Origin: Candidatus Altimarinota bacterium
GTDB lineage: Bacteria; Patescibacteriota; Gracilibacteria; BD1-5; UBA6164
Assembly (NCBI GenBank): GCA_028697205.1
Contig: JAQVFO010000005.1
Location: forward strand, 1-59,270
Direction: 5' to 3'
Length of the DNA stretch: 59,270 bases
Shown: positions 51,435 to 59,270 of the stretch, in pieces
Layout: each line of letters starts with the position of its first letter
Position numbering within the stretch: position 1 is the stretch's first letter
Program-made: the position numbers and the translations under genes
The notes under the pieces: generated by a model
Databases searched by the model: none
Told to the model about the DNA's origin: nothing
The model's input: the letters and a program-made list of their open reading frames with translations, nothing else

Positions 51435-51560
51435 ATTTTTGTATATTAAAAAATAAGGTATTTTCTATTATAATGATTTTTTTTAAAATAAAAGTTTAGT
51501 TTTTTGATTAAATAAATTAATTATGGTACAATTTTAATGAATATAATTTAATAGTAAATC

Positions 51561-54158
51561 TTGGAAAATTTTGAAAGACAAAATCAATTAGAAACTACAA
51601 AAAATAATGATTATAGACAAGAAACTTTTTCAAATCTAAATCAAATGTTAAATTCACTAAAAAAATGAAATGTTTCAAATGAAAAGTTGGAACATATTAT
51701 TGATTATGTATGGAAACTTGCTGAAATAGAAACAAAGTATTGAAAGATGAAAGATGAGATAAGAAAAGATGTAAGATTTTTTATAAAATCATCACTTTGA
51801 GATTTACTTTATTCACATTTATGAGAGTACAATATTAAAAAATTTGATATAGATTGAAAAATTTGAATTGATAAAGTAGAAGAGGATAACTATTGAAAGT
51901 CAATTTGAGAAGCTGTTAATCAAATGATAATTTTATGATGACTTAAAAATTTTTCAAAAGTTCATTATAATTCTACAAAAGAAGATACTGTAGAATGGAT
52001 TGCTAATAAAGTAAGTTTAGAAAAATATTTATTATGAGAAAAGTGAGAGAAACATTTTGCAGAATGACTTATTCAAAAAGTTTGAAGTATAAGTGAATCT
52101 GAATTAAAGACTATGCAAGATAATAAATTTAATATTACATCATCACAAAGTAGAAAAGAATTAAGTATATTACTTGCTAAGGAGTTTTGAGATTGAGTTG
52201 AAGATGTTTTAAGATTTATATGAAATATTCCATCATGAATTATACTTTTTCCTCGTTATGCAACTTATAGAACAGAAATAAACTCTGATGATCAAATTAC
52301 AAAAACAAAAGCTCAAATTAATTTAGATGAATTAGTTCAAAAAAATCCTTCTCTTTGAATTTTGGAAATACTTTGAGAAAAATGACTTGAAATTTTAAAA
52401 AATCTTTGAGAAATGCTTACAAGTTGAAAACAATGAGATATAGCAATGATGATGGTAACGATTGCATGAATGATTGCATGATGAGCATGACTTGCAAAAT
52501 TTGGATTAAATATTGCTAGAAAAAGTGCAATTAAAGAAGCTAGATTGGCATGAAGAGAGGCAAGAATTTCTTGACAAACTATTTCAAAAGAAACAAGAAA
52601 TGGAATAAAAGGTACTTCACAAAAGGCATGAAAAGTTGCTGAAGTGGCATGAAAAGTTGATGATATAGTTTGATGAGCTGGAGTATGACATATAACAGGA
52701 GCTTATTCTACTGGACTTACTGATAAATTAAAAGAGAAATGAAAAAATTTCTTAAATTCAATGTGAGAGACAATTGCAGATACTACAGAAAATTATCTTA
52801 AAAAACAATGACTTGTCATGTGAGTAACAGAGGATATGAAATGGTTTTGAGAAACTATTGAATTAAAATCATGACAAAAGATACAAATAACAAGAAGTGA
52901 TTTGAGTCAACAAGAAGTAACAGTTTGAATTATAAGAAATGATTGAAAAATACTAGTAACTTGGGAAGAAAATTGAAATGAAATGCAAAAATTAGTTAAT
53001 CAAAGTTCTGCTTTATATACATGAAAGAAGATACAAATAACAAGAAGTGACTTAAGTCAACAAGAAGTAACAGTTTGAGTTGTAAGAAATGATTGAAAAG
53101 TATTAGTAGTATGGGAGGAAAATTGAACTGAAATGCATAGAATAGTTGACATTAATGATACAGTTTGGATTTGAAAGAAAGTACAAATAATAAGAAAAGG
53201 TTGAAAAATTCAGAATGCAACTATATGAGTTTCAAGAAATGATTGAAGTTTAATGGTTACTTGGATGGAATGATGAGAGGAAAAAATAAAAATTGTATCA
53301 AAAGAAGATTTAGTAAAAAAGTGAGATCTTGTTCCAGAAAAAATAATTGATACAGCAAAAACAAAATTAGATATTCCTGAAGATGTACTTAAAAAATATC
53401 CGTTTATAGAAAACTATAGAGAAAATATAGAATATTATTTTAAAAATTGAGAATTTAAAGAAAATGACATAATTTGAGAATGAAATTATTGATTGGCAAT
53501 TAGAATTCCAAATTGAAAAGTATTAAAAATAGCAAAAACTGAAGAATGAGCTAAAGCTCTAAAGCAAGAAGTAAATAATCAAATATTATTTTATAGAGCA
53601 GTTGAAAAATTAAGAACACAATTATGAAATAGCCTTGTTCCAGATTGGTTTAAAATACCACTTGTAGTTGAGTGTCCAATAAAAAATAAGAATAGTTGAT
53701 ATTATTCATTTGAAATGGAAGAAATAGTTTGAAATAATTTATTATCATACTTAGTTAGGGATGAGATATGAAAAAAATGATTAGATTTACCTTTATTAAC
53801 TTCAGATCAAATACTAGAAAAACAATATGAATTATTAATTTGAGAAGATATTGATAAATTGAGAAATTGATATAATATTGATATTTGACTTGATTGAAAA
53901 AAATTTGAAAAAGCAGTTGCTAAATGACAAATTAAGTGAGTATGAGTTCCTTTTACTTCATATTTATTTAGTAAATATTTTCCAGAGAAGTATGAAATAG
54001 TAGCAAATATTTTATATACATTAAAGAAATGAGGGTATATTCATAATGATTTGCATAGTAAAAATATTATGATTTGAGAAAGTTGAGATATTTATGTAAT
54101 TGATTTTTGAATAGTTGATGTTCCAAAAATTGATATGCAAAAACTTTTAAATGAATAA
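51561..54158 (+). CDS. Multidomain protein with C-terminal protein kinase-like domain
   Basis: The frame encodes up to 865 residues. The start is a TTG at 51561, just after in-frame stops; the first ATG is near 51646. A helical N-terminal region (1-290) is followed by a Gly/Ala-rich hydrophobic segment (MMMVTIAGMIAGGAGLAKFGLNIARKS). Three repeated 43-58-residue SH3/KOW-like units follow at about 435-585 (KIQITRSDLSQQEVTVG, VRNDGKVLVVWEENG). The C-terminal 280 residues show kinase motifs: GEGNYG loop, VLKIA lysine, a QEV helix, catalytic loop HNDLHSKN, and IDFG metal-binding motif. Activity as a kinase is likely but untested, and the substrate is unknown. Confidence 0.75.
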
Positions 54159-54168
54159 CAAAATAATT

Positions 54169-54546
54169 ATGTGAAATAATTTATATAGAGAATATTTAAA
54201 TGTTATAGTTAAATGAGTTAATGTATTTAATACTACTTTAACTAAAGATTGAATAGAAGATTTTTTAGAGTATTTAAAAAAATCTAAATGATTAGCAATA
54301 AATACTAATTTAACTTATCATAATGTTAAAATGTGATATGGATTATTAGAATTTTCTTGATTAAATGAAAAAGATTTTTTAATTCAAAAAGAAAAAATAT
54401 TACAAGAAAATGAAAATTATCATTCACCTAGAGATTGTTGATATTTTAATTTAGATTGAAAATGGTATTTAATAGTGTCAATGGATAAAACATGAGAATA
54501 TTCAATAAGTATAAGTGATAGAGTTAGATTTATTTTACCTTCTTAA
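54169..54546 (+). CDS. Small hypothetical protein downstream of the kinase-like gene
   Basis: The 125-residue protein has mixed alpha/beta content with no signal peptide, membrane helix or known motif (e.g. HNVKMGYGLLEFSG, DGKWYLIVSMDKTGEYSI). It starts 10 bases after the kinase-like gene, so the pair may be co-transcribed and functionally linked. It overlaps the end of the convergent elp3 gene by 17 bases. Confidence 0.65.
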
Positions 54547-56206
54547 TCATATACTCTCACTCTAACTCATAACCTCTTTTTTTATAATACTCTCTTACTC
54601 ATACTCAAGCTATAACAGCCATCTTGTTATAGCCATTTTTTTTAGCTATATTTTCAGCTTCTGCAATAAGCTTTTTTCAAAATCATATATGTTGTCAAAA
54701 AGTACTTCAAGTTTCTCAAATAGATAATTGATCTCAAAAAGTATGTATTTCACGAATTAAAGCACATCATTTTAATTCTGGTAGTACTTTTATAATTTCG
54801 TTATTTTCTCATGGTAGTCTAAGTCTAAGTAGGCTAAAGATAGTTCTATCTTCCTTATCTTCAAATGTAAGAAAATATTCAGTTCAAGAGCTTGCTTCGT
54901 ATTTAATAGTATGTAAAACTGCATTTTCAGGATTGTTTAATTTTGCTTTTATTTCTCTATGTCTTATATCAAGAAGTTTTATTCATTTTTTTTCTAGTTT
55001 TTCTTCTACTATTTGTCTCAAATTACTTAGAGTTGAACCATGAAGTATTTCAGAGGCTGGTATGTCTCTATAAGTTCTATTTATTCTTACATATTCTGGA
55101 ATCATAGCTTCTAGATCTGACATTAAATCTATAAGAGTTTCATCATCATATGCTTTAAATCATCATTTTTTCCAAATTTCAGTTAGTTCAGCTTTATCAG
55201 TAACAACCATAGGGTAGATTTTTAATTCATCAGGTCTAAAATCTGAATTATCAAATACTTCTTTCATAGCTTTTCTATCTAGATCTGGTGTACTTCAAAG
55301 CAAATTAGGCATCATATGAGCAACTACTTTAAATCAAGCATCTTTAAGAAGGCGAGTTGCTTCTATACTTTCTTTATTTGTATGTCATCTTTTGTTTAAT
55401 ATATTTATCTCATCAATAGTTGTTTGATATCAAATTTCTACTCTTGTTATTCAGTATTTTCTAAGTCTTGCAATTTCTTCAGGATTTATCCAATCTGGAC
55501 GAGTTTCAATTGCAATTCATATAACTCTACATCTTGCAGTTTCATTTATCTTTTTTGCTTCTTCTAGATTTTCAGATAGTTTTAACTTGTATCACATTTT
55601 CATCTTGAAACTTGCAAATTTATCATTTGAAGTGTTTGTTTCTTCTATGTGTTCTTTCATTTCATCATATGTATTGAAAGCATCATAAATTCATTTTATA
55701 AAATTTTCTTGGTAGGTTTTTGGATAAAAACTCCAAGTTCAACCTATAATTCTTACATCATTTTTTTCTATTTTATGACCTGTAATTTCTAGTGCTCTAA
55801 GTCTATTGTGAATTTGTTTAATTGGATCAAATAAATTTAATTTTGCTCTTTGAACTGCAGGTTCATTTGGTATATATGATTTTGGTAATCATTCAAAAGT
55901 TGGACAATAAATACATTTTCAAGGACATCAAAAAAACTCTGTAAGTAGGGAAATTACAGTTACTCATGATAAGCTTCTTACTCATCTTTTTCTAAGTACT
56001 TTTCTAAAATTATTTACATCTTCTACAATTCATTCTTTTACAAGTTCATTATATCTTTCAAGTATTTCTACAGATTGAATAGCCTCAGGAAGTTTATAGC
56101 GTTTATAAACCTCATTTTGAGTTTTATGAAAGTCTTCTTTGTTTTCAATTTCTCTTTCTAAAGATAACTTTATTATTTCGTCTATTATTTGAATTTTTTC
56201 GTTCAT
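54530..56206 (-). CDS. Elp3-family radical SAM/acetyltransferase (tRNA wobble uridine modification)
   Basis: The 558-residue protein has the Elp3 arrangement. A radical SAM domain carries the cluster ligands FFGCPGKCIYCP (C94, C98, C101), followed by GGTWS-type and IGIAIETRPDW motifs, and VEIGYQTTIDEIN. A C-terminal GNAT domain contains HTFGDQLSIGETGSTFGQHIGFGK and VIAGVGVREYYKKRGYELEGEYM, very close to the Elp3 consensus. The family builds the cm5U group at U34 of tRNA from acetyl-CoA. Alone, without Elp1/2/4-6, bacterial and archaeal Elp3 can work. In a code-25 organism a link to decoding at position 34 is of interest. Confidence 0.94.
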
Positions 56207-56300
56207 TTTGTTTACTTAAAAATATTTTTTCTATACTAATTATTTTTTTTATATATGCAAGTATGTCTTACTTTGAATTTATTAAGAATATTTAAGTAAT

Positions 56301-56330
56301 ATAGTCAATTTAAAAAGTTTGCAAAAAAGC
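56301..56330 (+). promoter_or_regulatory. Conserved element upstream of the second pilin paralogue
   Basis: Almost identical to 10433-10460 (ATAGTCAATT then TTTGCAAAA and GC). It lies 45 bases before the ATG at 56375, versus 50 bases for the first copy. Confidence 0.5.
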
Positions 56331-56374
56331 TAGTTTTAAAGATAATTTAAACTAATATTTTAAAAAAATAAATT

Positions 56375-59270
56375 ATGACAAAAAATATTCATGCAAAATT
56401 AGAAAATGTAGTAAAAAAGAAGAAAAAAAGATGACTTACATTAGTAGAATTAATAGTAGTAATAACTATATTATCAATTTTATGATTAATAGCATTTATA
56501 AGTTTTGAGTCATATACTAAAAATGCTAGAAATTGAGTAAGAATGGCAGATTTAAATAATATAAAGAAAAATTTAGAATTATTTATTATTGAGAAATGAT
56601 TTTATCCAAAGCCAGATAATTTAGTAAATATAACATATAGCTGAGCGGTAGCATGGACTCAATGAACAGTATGAGATAATTTAATAACAAATTTACAAAA
56701 AATAAGTAAGAAACCAACAGATCCATTAACACAAAATTAATATACATATAGTATAACAAATACAAAAACAGAATATGAGTTATGAGCAATATATGAATGA
56801 GGAGTATCATTATTATGATATGAAACTCCATTGTTAAAGAAAGCAAATGCAGCAACAAAAACTGCATTAGCTATGATAACTTGAAATTATAATTGAAAAT
56901 TTTTAAAAGTAAGTACATGATGATTAGATTATATATTGGCTATTCCTAGTATAATAAATTGAGATATTCAAGATGTAGATTTAATGAGTTTAATTAATAA
57001 AAAACAATTAGTATACAACTTACCAGATTCATACAAAAATTTATGATATACTATGACATGATGATTTGATTTTATACCATGAAGAGATATAGTAATTTTT
57101 AGTTGAAGTATGCTTGACTTGTCTAGTAGTTGATTTATTCAACAGCAATTTATAACAAATCTTCAAACAGTATATAGTGGAAGTATTTTATCAAATGATT
57201 CTGAAATAAAACAAATAACATAAGCAATTACTCCAGAATTACAACAAACTTTATTGGTAAATTATATGAATAACAATGTTTGAGGTCTTTTTTGAGTTCC
57301 AAATATTTCTTTATTAGCTCAAAATAATACTCAAATACCAGAAGCTCAATGTTGATTATCAAATTGAAGTATTTTTGATGTTACTCCGACTGATAATTTA
57401 TGTTCTTTATGAAATCCAAGTTCTGTAACGTATGATTGATCTAAGTATAATTGGAATTGTGATTGATGATGAGTCATTGCTTTTTGTAGCGCATATAAAA
57501 ATACTTGTCCAAATGAAAATAAATCATGACTAATATGATGAGTATATTATATAAGTACTAGTGATGATTTAGTAAAATTATCAAATTGAACTTATCCAGC
57601 AAATTGAACTTATGTTCAAACAAAAAGTATAGATATGAATTGAATAAGTTTTAATCCTATACTAAATTTTGCATGAACATATGATGGAGAACATTGTTCA
57701 ATATCAAATTTAGTTTTAAATAAATCTTGAGTTAGTAGAGTTTGATTTTTTTGAAGTACCGTAGCATGAGTTACATTGAAAAATATATACTTAAAAAATT
57801 TAAATGTAACTTGATTAAGTGCAGTTTGATGATTGTTATGATATGCATATACTGGGAATAATATTTTGAATAATATAATAGAAAATGTGACTGTAAGTTG
57901 ATGATGATCATATATATGATGATTAGTATGAGAAATGGATTGAACAGTAAATACATCAATAGTAAAAAATAGTTATTTAAAATGATGAACTGTTTCATGA
58001 GTTGCAACTGTATGATGATTAGTGTGACGGGAAAGATATGGTTGAGAGGTATCATATAATTTAGTAATGATAGATTCAATAATAAGAACATCATGAACAA
58101 ATACACAATTTTGAAGAGTTATGTGACAACTTTCATCATGATGACCTTTGAATTATAACTATGCAAATACTAATATGACATCATCTGTAGCAGTGGTTCC
58201 ATGAATAACAATAAAAGATTGAGCAAGTACAGATTGAAGTACAGATATGCAAAGATGTCTATGAGTAAATACATATATAGCAATACCAACATGGAGTTGA
58301 GATTGAACTCAATGAAATCCATACTTAGTATCATCATTAGAACATTTATGTTATATAACAAGATTTAATAAAAGTGCATATTATAAACAAACACAAGATA
58401 TATCACTATCTTGAATAAGTAATTTTATGCCAATATGAATGAGTGCAACAGATGCTTTTGCATGAAAATATAACTGAGATAATAAACAAATATTATGATT
58501 AAATATGAACTATCCAGTAGATGATAATATATGATTATTTTGATATATATCTAATAATGTAATATTAGAAAATATAAAGATAAATAATGCAAATATAGTA
58601 TGAAATAATGATACGGCTGCACTGGTATGACTATGATGAGATTCAAATACAATACAAAACTTAAGTTTTACAAATATATATTCAACATGAGCTAGTAATG
58701 TATGATGATGAGTATGAAAAATTTGATTAAGTTCATTAATAAAATGAGTACATATTCAAACTTGAGATATAAAATGAGTTTATGATAACATATGATGATT
58801 GGTATGATACACAAATACTTGAAATAATGTGTCAAATAATATAATAGAAAGTGTAAATGTAACATGAAGAGCAGATATATGATGATTAATTTGAGAAACA
58901 GATTGATCTCCAGTTACAGCAATAATAAAAAATAATTATATAAAGTGATGAGATATTTCATGAATATCAGTTGTATGATGATTAGTGTGACGGGAAAGGT
59001 ATGGTTGAGATACATCATATAATTTAGTAATGGTAGATTCAGTAGTTAGATTATCATGAACAAATACACAAATTTGAAGGATAACATGACAGGTATCATT
59101 TTGATGAACATTGAATTATAACTATGCAAATGCTAATATGACGTCATCTGTAGCAGTGGTTCCATGAATAACAATAAAAGATTGAGCAAGTACAGATTGA
59201 AGTACAGATATGCAAAGATGTCTATGAGTAAATACATATATAGCAATACCAACATGGAGTTGAGATTGAA
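56375..59270 (+). pseudogene. Type IV pilin-like GLUG-repeat protein with two in-frame TAA codons, 3' end outside window
   Basis: The first 121 codons give a pilin N-terminus (KKKKKRG-LTLVELIVVITILSILG, SYTKNARNG, KKPTDPLTQN) that is paralogous to the gene at 10510. TAA at 56738-56740 replaces the GAA of that paralogue, and a second TAA is at 57221-57223. The same frame is otherwise open for about 2.9 kb to the window end. The downstream part contains GLUG-type repeats (VGGLLGYAYTGNN, IGGLVGEMDGTVN, VGGLVGRERYGG), typical of beta-helical surface proteins. Possible readings are a recent pseudogene, a truncated 121-aa pilin plus a separate ORF, or sequencing error. I favour a decaying or phase-variable surface gene. 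Confidence 0.7.
58181..59270 (+). repeat. Direct repeat with 963-bp period (GLUG module)
   Basis: 58181-58307 appears identical, base for base, to 59144-59270 (offset 963 = 321 codons). Flanking stretches from about 57930 and 58890 are similar but diverged. Gene conversion or recent duplication is likely, and the repeat continues past the window. Confidence 0.8.

Noticed and set aside
57771-58361. Minus-strand open frames of 63 and 111 codons that look like membrane proteins
   Set aside because: They are antisense to the GLUG repeat frame, and their Leu/Ile/Met bias is a by-product of repeats such as TGATGATTA on the other strand.

Overview
The window reads as a Patescibacteria/CPR genome of the Absconditabacteria/Gracilibacteria type (SR1/BD1-5) that uses genetic code 25, in which UGA encodes glycine. 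DNA is very AT-rich. Every long gene is interrupted by TGA under the standard code. The TGAs fall on invariant glycines, such as both glycines of the first GxPNVGKS P-loop of Der (codons at 2028 and 2043) and the G of NADFDGD in RpoC (18643). They do not fall on tryptophans, which are always TGG. All coding calls below were read by hand with TGA = Gly and TAA/TAG = stop.

Layout. 1-5175 (+): aspS 3' end, a tiny ORF, corA, der and a fused OMP decarboxylase/orotate phosphoribosyltransferase. 5206-7332 (-): folC-type ligase and mltG. 7485-13204 (+): a secreted surface protein, a TerC-family membrane protein, a type IV pilin-like protein carrying 13-14 leucine-rich repeats, and a lipoprotein. 13269-20997 (+): a structured leader, rpoB and rpoC. 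21125-22315 (+): a second pilin-like protein with a fibrinogen-like C-terminus. 22348-29270 (-): 2-Cys peroxiredoxin, pyruvate kinase, a class A PBP and an LCP-family protein. 29419-36229 (+): Fe-type superoxide dismutase, then a Bat aerotolerance-type cluster (MoxR, DUF58, BatD-like, two vWA proteins, TPR). 36278-40421: ybaB, an acidic coiled-coil protein and a third pilin-like protein with Cys-rich repeats. 40459-46889 (-): Nudix, RidA, a small acidic protein and a giant isoleucyl-tRNA synthetase, preceded by a T-box-like leader. 47155-51434: O-antigen-ligase family protein, another Nudix and small unknowns. 51561-56206: a multidomain kinase-like protein and an Elp3. 56375-end: a fourth pilin-like gene with two in-frame TAA codons and GLUG-type repeats, running off the window.

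Main points. (1) IleRS is 1734 aa because four separate enzyme-like domains are inserted into it: a Nudix hydrolase, a histidine phosphatase, an alpha/beta hydrolase and a second histidine phosphatase. Its operon also encodes a stand-alone MTH1-like Nudix and RidA, so the unit looks like a translation plus metabolite-repair system under tRNA-Ile control. (2) Four pilin-like genes share N-termini but carry different recognition-type C-terminal modules, which suits a host-attached lifestyle. (3) sodB and the peroxiredoxin gene share a Fur/PerR-like palindrome fused to the -10 box, and in the second case this overlaps the stop codon of pyk. No stretch above about 300 bases lacks a gene, and no tRNA, rRNA, CRISPR array or transposase was seen.
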